From Arthrobacter sp. B1805 (GTDB lineage: Bacteria; Actinomycetota; Actinomycetes; Actinomycetales; Micrococcaceae): 64,000 nucleotides of DNA. Every line of letters begins with the position of its first letter. The stretch's first letter is position 1. Below the pieces are notes generated by a model that ran no database searches, had not been told where the DNA came from, and saw only the letters and a program-made list of their open reading frames with translations. Below, piece after piece: positions 16,885 through 26,218 of this stretch. The stretch spans positions 62,001-126,000 of the forward strand of contig NZ_PJIQ01000010.1 in NCBI RefSeq assembly GCF_002929745.1. Reading direction: 5' to 3'. Made by a program: the position numbers and the translations under genes.

Positions 16885-17815
16885 GTTTGAACTGCTCCCC
16901 GGAAGTTGGACTGAGAAATTCAGTTCCGATTCCCGGGGAGCAGTTTTTATGCATGCAAGTAGTTCGTTATCCAAGACCCAGCGTGAGGCTGCGGTAGCGT
17001 GGTTCGAGAAGGGCGTCGCGGATGGGGCGGCTGCCAGGTTGCTGGGCGTGTCCCAGAGATCGGTCAGTCACCTCTATCAGCGATGGAAGGATTCATGGTC
17101 GAGGAGCGCTGGAGCCAAAGCCGGCTAAACAGGTGTACTCGTTCGAATTTAAGCTCGCGTTGGTTGAACGGCTCCTCGATGGCGAGTCCGCTGAGGAGCT
17201 CCCACCAGAGGCCGGCCTTTCCTCGCCTCAATTGTTGAAGATGGGGCACGCAAGTATCGCCGCGAGGACACGGACGCATTACGCCTAAAGGCAAGCCACT
17301 GAAACCCGGTGGTCCGCGGAAGTCCCGTATCTGGGAAAATGGCGGGCCTTGAGGGCGCGGGACCGGCGGTGAAGGCCCAAGGCCCGTCATCGCCCTCAAG
17401 ACCGATTTTCCGTTGCCGGTTCTGCTGCAGGTCGCAGGACTGGCCCGGTCCACCTTTTTCTACCAACGTCCAGGCCGCCGACCCACACCGGGAGATCAAG
17501 GAAACGGTCACGAGATCATTCACCAAACACCACGGCCGGTACGGGCACCGCCGGATCCATACCGAACTGGTCTAGCACGTGTGGACGGCCCCGCGAGGAA
17601 AACCGTGCTCAAGCTGATGCGCTCTCTGCAGTTGGTCTGCAACGTGCGCAGGAAAAAGCGTTACCCTCCTATCGGGGGCGAGCACGGCAAGGTCACGCGC
17701 AACATGCTGAACCGGGAGTTCAACGCCGATGCCCTTAACACGAAGTGGGTAACGGATGTGACCAAGTTCAGCGTCGGCGACCGGAAGCTTTACCTCCCAC
17801 TCATCAACCAACCGG
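16885..17815 (+). pseudogene. Degenerate IS3-family element (orfA and orfB fragments)
   Basis: OrfA begins at ATG 16949 (SLSKTQREAAVAWFEKGVAD, then GVSQRSVSHLYQRW) but stops at 17128; the continuing homology switches frame (QVYSFEFKLALVERLLDGES, then RKYRREDTDAL). OrfB remnants in several frames include GLARSTFFYQR, HGRYGHRRIHTEL and NTKWVTDVTKF, which contains the first catalytic Asp. The rest of orfB is missing from about 17815. At least three frameshifts make it inactive. Confidence 0.8.
16890..16945. terminator. IS-end hairpin, may terminate the symporter transcript
   Basis: AACTGCTCCCCGG (16890-16902) and CCGGGGAGCAGTT (16933-16945) are perfect 13-bp inverted arms with a 30-base loop, followed by TTT. 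This is the usual end structure of the adjacent IS3 remnant; its position 54 bp after the symporter stop and the T-run also suit transcription termination. Confidence 0.5.
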
Positions 17816-17821
17816 CCCCCG

Positions 17822-18313
17822 TCAGGTGGCCTCAGGACCCAACTCAACAAGCCGGGCAGTGCCGATGGATGCGATGCGTTCAAGCTCATTTTGTAAACGC
17901 ACTAATGAGGGTAGCGCTTGTTCGATCTTCTGTTGATCGCTTAATGAAATTCCATTCAAAGCCTGAGAAAGAACTGCTGCACGATGCTCATTCCAGACTG
18001 CCAGTTCCTGGTCTGCAAGGGGAGTGAGATACAAGGCGCTCGACCGACGGTCACCATCTCTTTCCCGCCGCTCAATACGGCCCGAATCGACTAGCTTCCG
18101 CACGAGAGTTGATACGGTGTTTGGTGCGATTTGCAAGTATTCTGCCGCGCCCCGAACAGAAATTCCCGGCTCTGCTTCAACGGTAAGTAGCAATTCAGCT
18201 TGCGCGTAAGGCAGGAGCTGGAGCGGCGGGTGCGCCCGCACAGCTCTCCGCATCAAGCGATTGATCGGATTTAGCAGCAAAGGCAGTCTGTGCGCCACAG
18301 TTTGCGTCTTCAA
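17822..18313 (-). CDS. MarR-family transcriptional regulator
   Basis: A 163-residue winged-HTH protein: the recognition region is ISVRGAAEYLQIAPNTVSTL (about residues 51-70) and the wing is RRERDGDRRSSALYLTP. Small aromatic acids are common effectors in the family. It is divergent from the IclR gene at 18416 and sits between two transposase fragments, so it was probably carried or stranded by insertion-sequence events. Target unknown. Confidence 0.85.
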   Translation of the reverse strand: MKTQTVAHRLPLLLNPINRLMRRAVRAHPPLQLLPYAQAELLLTVEAEPGISVRGAAEYLQIAPNTVSTLVRKLVDSGRIERRERDGDRRSSALYLTPLADQELAVWNEHRAAVLSQALNGISLSDQQKIEQALPSLVRLQNELERIASIGTARLVELGPEAT

Positions 18314-18349
18314 GCCCTCATTATCTTATAAGGCACGGTTCACTACAAA

Positions 18350-18390
18350 CCGGCAGAACGGGCACATCGAGTCTTTCAACGCCCGGCTCA
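18350..18390 (+). mobile_element. Short transposase fragment (DDE glutamate region)
   Basis: Bases 18354-18389 encode QNGHIESFNARL, the highly conserved segment around the catalytic Glu of IS3/IS481-type transposases. Nothing else of the element is present. It lies immediately before the IclR start and contains that gene's upstream region. Confidence 0.6.
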
Positions 18391-18415
18391 GTGGAGAACA
18401 AATCGCGGAGAGATC

Positions 18416-19297
18416 ATGAAACACCACGATGAAGCCACCCTTTCCTTGGGAATCCGACTTCATGTGTCGGTAGGACAGTCAGTAGCTGATAGGATTTCTG
18501 TTGTGCAGAAGATTTCACCGGACTCGTGCCCGCGGGACCCAGATGCTCCTCAGTACCCTATTGAGTCCGTCGACAACGCTCTCAAGCTGCTTTTGCTCCT
18601 GGGAGATACCGCCGAGCTACGACTGACTGACGTCAGTCGTCACCTAGGTGTTGCTTCATCTACGGCACATCGCCTTCTTGCAATGCTCCAATGGCGTGGC
18701 TTCGTACGTCAGGATAAAAGAACAAAGACGTATGGTCCCGGACCCTCCCTGACGAGCATCACTTTCTCAATTATGCAACGCATGGATGTGCCAAGGCTAG
18801 CTCAACCGATCCTCGACGAACTGAGTGCATCTCTGGGCGAGACCGTCCACCTTGGAAGCCTCGAAGGCGACCTCACTCGGTTCCTCGCTGTATCGGAGCC
18901 ATCTGTTGCTGTCCGAGTTGCGTCGAGAATTGGAAAATCCCTACCTGCCCATTGCACGAGTACGGGAAAAGTGCTTTTAAGCGAACTAACCGATGAAGAG
19001 CTTCATCATATATACCCGACTGAGTCTCTTGCCCAGGTTACGTCTCACTCAATTAGCCGCCGCAGCGAACTGGAAAAGCATCTCGCCAAGATCCGCAAAG
19101 ATGGGTATGCGGTGAACCGTGAGGAAAGCGAAGATGGGGTCGCGTCCGTCGCCGTAGTAGTTCCTACTTATACCGGGCATGCGCGTCTAGCACTCAATGC
19201 GTCCGTCCCCGTGCACCGGCTACCGGTCAAGGAAGTAAAGGCAATGGCTCGAAATCTTTCGGAGGCGGCCCGTCGTCTTTCAGATTTGATTGGTTAG
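18416..19297 (+). CDS. IclR-family transcriptional regulator (second)
   Basis: A 293-residue IclR protein closely similar to the one at 9950: both share PQYPIESVDNAL, LGVASSTAHRLL, a GETVH segment, CT-TGK and the REESEDG...SVA signature in the same order. HTH around residues 60-90, effector domain from about 110. Start ATG 18416 has GGAGAGA just upstream. It may regulate the flavoprotein/symporter genes or the class II aldolase downstream; the similarity to the other IclR suggests related effectors. Confidence 0.9.
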   Translation: MKHHDEATLSLGIRLHVSVGQSVADRISVVQKISPDSCPRDPDAPQYPIESVDNALKLLLLLGDTAELRLTDVSRHLGVASSTAHRLLAMLQWRGFVRQDKRTKTYGPGPSLTSITFSIMQRMDVPRLAQPILDELSASLGETVHLGSLEGDLTRFLAVSEPSVAVRVASRIGKSLPAHCTSTGKVLLSELTDEELHHIYPTESLAQVTSHSISRRSELEKHLAKIRKDGYAVNREESEDGVASVAVVVPTYTGHARLALNASVPVHRLPVKEVKAMARNLSEAARRLSDLIG

Positions 19298-19967
19298 CCA
19301 AGAACAGGGCTGTGGTGGGTTTCCAGGCTTTGGTGGGCCGGGCCGGGGAAGAATCGCACCGACCCGATAGCGATGTTTACAGCAGCCGCGGCTCTCCCGG
19401 AGAGGATAGCGACTGGCCATCAGAGCTTTACGGATCCGGGCGGGCGGACCTGCCCAGCGCGGGACCCTGAGTGGTTTCGTCAGTCAGTCCTGCCGGGCAC
19501 AGGACTGACTCATCGCAGAAGGATCTTCCGCTTTGGCACTTCAACCGGCGTCGACGGGGATCATGCAGTCGTTTTGGCCTGCGCGAATGAACACGGTGTT
19601 GATCACACCGGAGGAACGGGCAGCCGGGCCTCGGCGCTCCGACATCCAAAGTCTCAAGAAGCGCAGAATCTTCCGCATACGCCTCAACGAGATCCGCCGA
19701 GGCTCTGACGCACTCAATGCGGTCGGCGATGATGTCTCTTTCCATGTCGATGGTGCCTTTGCCGCGCAGCTACCGCAGTGTCAGCATCTTCCAAGGCCGC
19801 GTCAGGTACCCTCGCAGGTGCTTGACGAATGTACCGGTCGAAGGTTTCGAAGACTGCTCCCCAAAGATGCCTACCGCAACTCTCCGTCTATAAGCATTTG
19901 AAATGGTCGTTGGATTGCGGCTGCAACATCCTGAGAGCGCCGATTACGTGCTTTCCAGTTCCAGTCC
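19298..19967. other. Degenerate stretch without intact gene
   Basis: About 670 bp with no convincing full-length frame. On the minus strand a short piece near 19560-19610 reads INTVFIRAGQNDCMIPVDAG, which resembles the N-terminal part of metallo-beta-lactamase-fold enzymes, and MERDIIADRIECVRASADLV opens a 105-residue frame at 19745. Both look like remnants of a decayed gene. Confidence 0.35.
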
Positions 19968-20711
19968 TCATTCCGTGCCTCCCTCACTTACTTGTGCTCG
20001 CCAAACGTCCCAGGCTCTGCGAGCCTGTCCGCCAACGGACTGATCCGCACTTTCAGCCTCGCCGATACTTAGGAGTCGTGGAACCCCCAGAATCGACGCT
20101 TCGAACAAGGCCCGGGCGTTTACCTCGGTGTAGACCGCCCGGTATACGGCTTCGGGCAATGACGACCCAACGACGATCGAACCGTGACCGCGCATAAGAG
20201 CAACCCTTCCTTCTCCGAGAACATCCGCGAGGTGAGATCCGAGCTGGCGGTTGGTTACCAGCAAATCACTACTATCGCCTGCGAAATCACTGATCTCGAA
20301 AACCGGAGTTCGTTCCACGTCGAGGAACCCTGCCATGTGAATAACTGGCCGGAAAGGTGCCTCGACCACGCTGAACGGTATGACGGCTGGCGAGTGGCTG
20401 TGCACCACCGACATAACGTGGGGGCGTCTTCGATAGATCTCCGAGTGAATGAACCGCTCGAGGTAGGGCGGACGATCATCGTCAAGCACAGCCCCATCTA
20501 AGTCATGCAGCAATAAGTCGCTGCGAGTGACGGATCCGGGAGCCAGGTTTCGGGATAACAGGAAAGTTGACGCACCGGGTGCCGACCGGACGCTCACGTG
20601 ACCGAACGCATCCAACACACCTTGGCGGAGGAGTATTCGATTTGCTGCGACCAGGTCGGCCATTAGGGCTCCGCTGCTTGAATCGTGCTTCTGATTTTCA
20701 AATGGCGACAT
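19968..20711 (-). CDS. Class II aldolase/adducin-family enzyme (second)
   Basis: A 247-residue protein with the family's acidic residue in LERFIHSEIYRRRP, zinc ligands in VVHSHSP and the third histidine in LMRGHGSIVVG. ATG 20711 is chosen because AGGAGG lies nine bases upstream. It is the closest in style to the frameshifted copy at 28120. It stands alone on the minus strand between degenerate segments, so its pathway partner is unclear; decarboxylation of hydroxylated aromatic or keto acids is a possible role. Confidence 0.85.
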   Translation of the reverse strand: MSPFENQKHDSSSGALMADLVAANRILLRQGVLDAFGHVSVRSAPGASTFLLSRNLAPGSVTRSDLLLHDLDGAVLDDDRPPYLERFIHSEIYRRRPHVMSVVHSHSPAVIPFSVVEAPFRPVIHMAGFLDVERTPVFEISDFAGDSSDLLVTNRQLGSHLADVLGEGRVALMRGHGSIVVGSSLPEAVYRAVYTEVNARALFEASILGVPRLLSIGEAESADQSVGGQARRAWDVWRAQVSEGGTE

Positions 20712-20777
20712 CGATATTCGCCTCCTCACTCTCTCGTACCAGTCCGACCACCATCGACGGCGCGTAGCCCAGATTGA

Positions 20778-21104
20778 TTACAAACGCCATGACGATGCTC
20801 GCTTCCGCTTGAACCGGGCACCATGGACCCGCGCCCCCACAACAAGCGACTCCTCAACAATCCACTCAATTGCCCCGTTCACCGACGTGATCCGAACAGG
20901 GAAGTGACGCCGAGCAATAGAACAACCAGTGCCCCGGATACGAGTCGCAGAGGGCGTCATCGCCGTCTTCAGCGAAAAGCACACCACGATGCCACCACAA
21001 ACCAATGCGATAGCTCCCAAGCTGATGCGCCGAGTAGCTCCCCTAATCTTAGAATCAGGGCGAGTAGCCTTATCCCTATTGAATGGGTTTCCATGTATTT
21101 GCAA
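20778..21104 (-). CDS. Hypothetical small membrane protein, doubtful
   Basis: A 108-residue frame with one clear hydrophobic segment (ISLGAIALVCGGIVVCFSL). It opens with a TTG, has AT-rich third positions and no family I recognise. It may be a remnant. It precedes the class II aldolase on the same strand by 66 bp. Confidence 0.25.
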   Translation of the reverse strand: MQIHGNPFNRDKATRPDSKIRGATRRISLGAIALVCGGIVVCFSLKTAMTPSATRIRGTGCSIARRHFPVRITSVNGAIEWIVEESLVVGARVHGARFKRKRASSWRL

Positions 21105-21299
21105 TTTTAAAACAGCACGAATGACAACAACTTACTGCTGGCCTCTATACGAGTCGCATCGGTTGAATGTGTCCGAAACTAAACAGAGCCAAATCCAGCC
21201 TCCAAGGCCTGCTGTCTGAAAGCGGGCAAGAACGGCTGCTACGCCGCTCATTGTTGTCAGTTGGTGATGCGCGTCACGAACACAGTCAAACATCATTGT

Positions 21300-21600
21300 T
21301 CACTGCTGTCCAGATGATTTCTCCGGGCTCCAGAAAGAGCGTACGGGTTGACCAACCGAGTGGGCATCGTGTGCGGCCGCGAAGACCGGGTCTCCAGACC
21401 GGTCTCGCCCTCGGCCCCGTACCGGATAATCCCGGTCCTGACGCACTTGCGGGAGATGCCTATGCCCGCAGCGATGTGGGGCTGCTTCCATCCGGCCTGG
21501 TGCCGCTCCATGATCAGCCTGCGGCCATGGACAGTCAGACGGCGTTACGGTGGAACACGAGAACCCCCGAGTTGCACTGGGCCTTAGACAAGCCACATTC
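21300..21600 (-). pseudogene. IS481-type transposase fragment (N-terminal HTH)
   Basis: The minus strand encodes HQAGWKQPHIAAGIGISRKC, RTGIIRYGAEGETGLETRSS and RPHTMPTR in one frame: the HTH and linker of IS481-family transposases. The catalytic domain is absent and the start region is out of frame, so this is a remnant. Confidence 0.6.
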
Positions 21601-21679
21601 CACTCGGAGGGTTCTCCTTGGTTCAACCAGACTCGCCGCTACCAATGTCCTGGCCGGGTACACCAGGCGGTAGTTACCG

Positions 21680-22440
21680 TCTTTCGTCCTTATTGCTGCC
21701 ATGGCGTCCGCGACTCGGATCTGTCAGGTTACTTCGAGCAAGATGGCGCCCAAGAGCGCATCGAGTTCGAGCACGTCGAGCGCAAGCACATTGGCAACGT
21801 ACTGGTCCGGGCGTAGCGATTACCAGCGCACCCGTAGTGCGATCGACTCGGCGTTCATCGGAAGTTTCCACACCGGCTTTGGTGTCCGGCGTGTAGGCCT
21901 TTTCATAGTCGCGCAGGCCCAGTCTGCCCCGTTTGGGGGTGCAGCACCTGCGGCCGATCGATGACATTACGATCCCGGTGCCCTTGCGGGAAAGTGGCCC
22001 GTACATCCAGTACTGCATCCATATCGGCGTCAGCAGGCGTGAACCGCGATAGCACGACACTGTCTCTCGTGATTTGCCGCATGGCAGCGGAGTGGAATCG
22101 ATCAGCCTCGTGTTCTCGACCCACGACGGGCTGTCCCGGGCCAGCTCGGTGATCACAGCTGAGAGTAGGCCGCTGGCTTGCCGGACGCGTTTACCCCAGC
22201 CTGACTGTGCGGCAGGTTCGGGAACATCTCGCTCAGGTGCGTGCGGGCGTAACGGATCCATTTGCGGTCCGAAGCGATGCCCAGCATCTGTTGGGCGACG
22301 ACGAGGCACAGCAGCTTGACATCGTTGAGAACAGGTGTGCGGCCGGGATGATTAGCCCGGGTAAATCCGAGTGCCGGGAGGATCCGATCATCGAGATGGA
22401 CGTAAAGTGTGGTCAGGAGGGTGTTCAAATCTGTCTTCAC
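21680..22440 (-). pseudogene. IS982-like transposase remnant
   Basis: From ATG 22440 the minus strand reads DLNTLLTTLYVHLDDRILPA and LLCLVVAQQMLGIASDRKWI, as in IS982-type transposases. The frame breaks near 22200 and resumes as VITELARDSPSWVENTRLID, STPLPCGKSRETV, the region holding the first catalytic Asp. Beyond about 22050 the homology is scrambled and may include another element. Confidence 0.6.
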
Positions 22441-22708
22441 ACGCAGGGTTTAACACCCTCCGCCTTCGACTAACAGCGTCCACGCGGCGACCGCCTAATA
22501 GGACTCACTCATCTAGTGTGTAAGCGCCGAGAGCGGCCATCCTCCTGAAATTGCAAACAATTAACGCAGGCGGGGGGCGGAGACTGGCGGCCACCACAGC
22601 GACGGCCCAGCATCAGCGTTAGGTCCAAACTCGGCCACGAGCTTCCTAAAAGTGGCGTTCGCCTTTATGCGTCCCGAGCAAACGGAGAACAATCCGCCAC
22701 TATCCTCT
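22441..22708. other. Intergenic, no gene seen
   Basis: A gap of about 270 bp between the IS982-like remnant and the decarboxylase-like gene. No coding frame with a ribosome site was found on either strand. Confidence 0.4.
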
Positions 22709-23698
22709 TTAGATGACGAATGAGCTGAGGGTACTGGGGGCGAAGATGTCTTCGGGCGCCCAGCGGCGGTGCGCGAGACCTTGTTCGTGCGAGTATCGCA
22801 GGAAAGCCTCGAGGACGTGGCGGTTGCCATCAATGCCGTAGGGCCAGAAGTCGTGGCCCATAGCCTCCAGCGTTTCCTCGAAGTGATCAGCGAGCCACGG
22901 CAGCATCACCTTCAGCGAACTACGGTACGCGAGGTCATTCACTGCTAGAACGCGCGCTTGCTCGAACGCCTTCATGAGCGACCGGGCGACCCATGGATGC
23001 GCTTCGAGGATCTCCGCCCGCACGACCATAAGGTGCATGATCGGGAAGATGCCAGTGCGCTTGAAGTAGTCCTTCTCGACGCTTTTGTACTCAGGAAACA
23101 AGCGCACGACGTTGGGGTCACTACCAAAGCATGCCGGCTCATGTGCGCTGAAGATGCCGTCAATCGAGCCGCTGGACAAGAGTTCAGACAATGTTTCTTC
23201 CGGGCCGATCTGTGACAGACGCACGTTCGCCGGTAGTTCGTATTGCAGTTTCTCGTGCCGGCCGGGCGCGTCGACGCCGCCCGCGACATATTCGATGTCG
23301 CCCAAGGCGATGCCGTACTCATCAGCGAGGATGCCTCGTTGCCAGACCCCGGCTGTGATTTGATACTCGGGGATGCCGATCCGCTTGCCCCTCAGCTGGC
23401 TGGGCTCGGTGATCCCTAACCGACGATGCACGAACATGCTTTGGTGCCGAAAATAACGGGACGGAAAGGCTGGAATCGCCGCGAACGGGGGCTTCTCGTC
23501 GTTGAGGGTAAGCACGTACGTCGACAGGCTCATCTCACTGACGTCGAACTCATGATACTTTGTTTGCCGGTAGAAGACTTCCTCGACCGGTATCGGAAGG
23601 AAATTGAGGTCGATGCCTTCTACGTTCACGCGTCCGTCCCACAGAGCAGCGAAGCGGTCGTAGTTGACTCCTGCCATTGTCAGTCGGAGGTTACTCAT
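22709..23698 (-). CDS. 4,5-dihydroxyphthalate decarboxylase-like (Pht5 family) protein
   Basis: A 329-residue protein of the periplasmic-binding-protein fold lacking any signal peptide. Its opening (LRLTMAGVNYDRFAALWDGR, VNVEGIDLNFLP) and the segments FDVSEMSLSTYVL, RYFRHQSMFVHRR and LRGKRIGIPEYQITAGVW match the cytoplasmic Pht5/OphC-type decarboxylases that remove one carboxyl from 4,5-dihydroxyphthalate. Related proteins act on other aromatic diacids. No partner gene is adjacent, as insertion-sequence debris flanks both sides. It strengthens the phthalate-like reading of the window, although the Rieske cluster would need 3,4-chemistry if PhtC-like. Confidence 0.8.
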   Translation of the reverse strand: MSNLRLTMAGVNYDRFAALWDGRVNVEGIDLNFLPIPVEEVFYRQTKYHEFDVSEMSLSTYVLTLNDEKPPFAAIPAFPSRYFRHQSMFVHRRLGITEPSQLRGKRIGIPEYQITAGVWQRGILADEYGIALGDIEYVAGGVDAPGRHEKLQYELPANVRLSQIGPEETLSELLSSGSIDGIFSAHEPACFGSDPNVVRLFPEYKSVEKDYFKRTGIFPIMHLMVVRAEILEAHPWVARSLMKAFEQARVLAVNDLAYRSSLKVMLPWLADHFEETLEAMGHDFWPYGIDGNRHVLEAFLRYSHEQGLAHRRWAPEDIFAPSTLSSFVI

Positions 23699-24089
23699 TA
23701 TGTCTCTCTTTCTAGATCCTGATTGGGCCTGAACTTCGGGTCCGAAGTCGAAGAGCAGAGGAACGATGGAAGGCTAATTAGAAGCCCCACCACGAGGAAG
23801 GCTATCGACACCGGCGCGATGGCGACCACGCCCCTCCTTTTTGAAGAGCCGATAACCATCGTTATGTCAACCTGAACCCCGGCGAGTTCGCATTTGATGC
23901 GAGCTGGCCGGACTTTGACACCTGTCCCCTCTCGGTAAGCCGCATCGCAACGGCATTTCGTTGATTCTAAGCTCCTGACAGGCGAGCATGGTTGCTTGGG
24001 CGGGGAAGAACTCATTCAAGGTCGCGCTAGTGGGTGTGAGAATCCCCATGGTCGAAGGCACTCTGCCACTGTCTCGCATAATGTGCGAA
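23699..24089. other. Intergenic, no recognisable gene
   Basis: About 390 bp upstream of the decarboxylase-like gene. A minus-strand frame at 23698-24015 has a hydrophobic stretch (VVAIAPVSIAFLVVGLLI) but no recognised family and no clear ribosome site. It may include the promoter of the decarboxylase gene. Confidence 0.3.
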
Positions 24090-24730
24090 AGTGTCGCGTG
24101 TTATGCGAGGAAAAGACTTGAGCAATCAGCGTCTTCCCACCGTCGAATACCCCTACCGGAAAGCTGAAACCAGACCCGCCCTGAACCAGAACGAGCGGCT
24201 CAGATTGCTCCGGCTGGCTGTCGCCGGCCGTGGTCCGAGAGGCAATGACCGCACTCGGCTGAGGAAAGGACTGGATCGGCAAAGCCAACCGAGAGGACCA
24301 GACTCTGCCGGTCCTCCAACTGCGCGAAAGCGCCCAGCGGCTCGGGCTCATCGGCAAAATGGTCATCACATCCGCTGCTAAGCGGATGCTCGATGGTCCC
24401 CCAGGCCTCTGGCTATTCCTCACTCGAGCGGTAGCCCATCGGCACCGTCATGACTCCGAGCGCGACGCCGCGCTGTTACTCCTCCCGAGATCGCCGCAGG
24501 GAAACGGGCCGCGTGGGACGACTACCTTGAAGCCGTTGCCTTCGGGCTCAGCGCACAGGGCTGGAGGACCGCCCTGGGGCCGAACTGGACCCGAAAACCG
24601 TCCAGAACTGCTCAGCAACACCCGAGAAGTCCTCCTAAACCTCAGCATGGTCGATGACCGCGTGGGGTCGAAATCAAACACTGCCACACCCCGAGGGCAA
24701 GCATTCGCCCGCGCCGCCCAACAGGCATAA
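24090..24730 (+). pseudogene. Decayed plasmid-type gene (pRiA4b ORF-3-like), multiple frameshifts
   Basis: Pieces in different forward frames line up as one protein: LRESAQRLGLIGKMVIT, KRMLDGPPGLWLFLTRAVAH, RHRHDSERDAALLLL, EVLLNLSMVDDRVGSKSNTA and TPRGQAFARAA. I recall this pattern from actinobacterial plasmid pRiA4b ORF-3-family proteins; the family name is a recollection, the frame breaks are directly visible. Non-functional. Confidence 0.45.
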
Positions 24731-24914
24731 CCACTCACAACGCCCAAGCACCGAAACCGATCGCCAAGACTCAGCTGAGCGACCCAAGCAATAGCACTGG
24801 CAGGTCTCGAATACACCGGCTCACCAGCAATACTGCGTATCTCATCAGCTGAATCACCGGCGCCCTCTCCCGCCGATACTGAGCGAACAGGACCCGAGCT
24901 GGCTGCGGTAGCCC

Positions 24915-25085
24915 CAGCTTCTCGTGCGGCGACTTCGTGAGAATACCGCGGCGAGGTACTCCTTATGCGTCCAGCCTTTGTCGCGGCCTTACCGGCGAGC
25001 GTGCCCGCGGCTTCCGGGTAACGCAAGAGCTTCCATTTGCATGGGAATGGTACTCAACCTGGTTGATGTTTCCTTCCCTTCTAAA
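24915..25085 (-). pseudogene. IS21 IstB fragment
   Basis: The minus strand carries KGNINQVEYHSHA in one frame and EAAGTLAGKAATKAG with YSHEVAAREAG in the next, the N-terminal part of an IstB helper ATPase. The P-loop is missing. A related fragment of the same region is at 31895-31985. Confidence 0.55.
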
Positions 25086-25165
25086 GCGAAGAAGTTCCGC
25101 ATGTGCGGCGATGATCGTCTGGTTGCGACCCTGTTAGATTCTGATCATGACTGCACGCCAAGTTT

Positions 25166-25432
25166 TTGTTCGACATAACGTTGCTGGCGGACCGGTTCGT
25201 GAATGAAACTCGACGGCCCATCAAGTGGCGGCAGGCTGTCGTGACCTTCATCTGCGTGTATCCGACCAGCTTGTTGCTATCCGTCTATGTGCCACGATTG
25301 ACTACCAATTGGCCCCACCCATTGAGTGCCGCCCTCACCGCAGGGCTACTAGTAGCAACTCTTACATGGGTTCTCATTCCTCTTTCCGGAAGGTTGGTTG
25401 GAAGATGGATTATGGGACACCCTCGCCGATGA
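25166..25432 (+). pseudogene. C-terminal membrane part of an antibiotic-biosynthesis-monooxygenase-type protein
   Basis: An 88-residue frame starting at TTG with two membrane segments (AVVTFICVYPTSLLLSVYV and LTAGLLVATLTWVLIPLSG). The pattern RPIKWRQAVVTF...YP...LTWVLIP matches the membrane tail of ABM-domain proteins of the COG3224 kind. The N-terminal ABM domain is absent, so this looks like a remnant rather than a small independent gene. Confidence 0.45.
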
Positions 25433-25543
25433 AACGCAATAAGCGCCATCTGCCATGTCAGCGATGGTCGAAAAGCGAGCCATTTTGTGGGCGGCGGTAT
25501 CCAGCGGTCGTTGCAACAATTTATGGTTCGGTCGAAGGTGAAA

Positions 25544-25990
25544 TCAGTTTAGCCAAGAGCTCATGGGACTCTGCCAACCCAGGATTTCGCGTGGCCGATG
25601 GCTCAGTTCAGCGGCGACCATAACTAGGTGTTTGGGGCTATGGGGGCCCAGGTCTGTGCCTTTCGGGAAGTACTGGCGGAGCAAGCCATTTGTGTTCTCG
25701 TTTGAGCCGCGCTGCCAGGGGCTCGCGGGGTCACAAAAGTACACCGGGATAAGAGTCCGCCGCGTGAAACTTGGTGGCAGGCCATTTCAGTGCCCTGATC
25801 CCAGGTCAGGGAACGGCGCAGATGGGCTGGAAGCGGGCTCATCGATTCAGCAAGCCGGTCGCGCAGATTTTCAGCACCGCGATTACCTGCCAAGTGCACG
25901 AGGATGATGAAGCGCGTGGTTCGTTCGACCAGTGTCGCGATGGCCGAGCGGCCGGCCTTCCCAATTATTAAGTCCCCCTCCTTACGTTGT
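25544..25990 (-). pseudogene. IS30-family transposase C-terminal fragment
   Basis: On the minus strand: TLVERTTRFIILVHLAGNRG, LPAHLRRSLTWDQGTEMA, then after a frameshift FCDPASPWQRGSNENTNGLL and RQYFPKGTDL. These are the catalytic-core segments of IS30 transposases, including the Asp in WDQG and Glu in NENTNG. The N-terminal half is missing. Confidence 0.75.
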
Positions 25991-26218
25991 TGTTGTGGGT
26001 GATTTCGGGGCTGTCGTAGTGTTTCGATTACCCTCGGGTGGCGGGTATGGCACAGGTCTCCAAGCCGCTTGGACGGCTCACTGGGAATGGCCGCCCGCTA
26101 CCCGCCGATGACTCGACCGCTGATTGAGAATTACGACATTGATCGTTGGGTAAGGACGTGCCGGCGCAGTTATCGACAGGGGCCAACGGAAATTGGAGCT
26201 GATCAAAGGGGATTGAAT

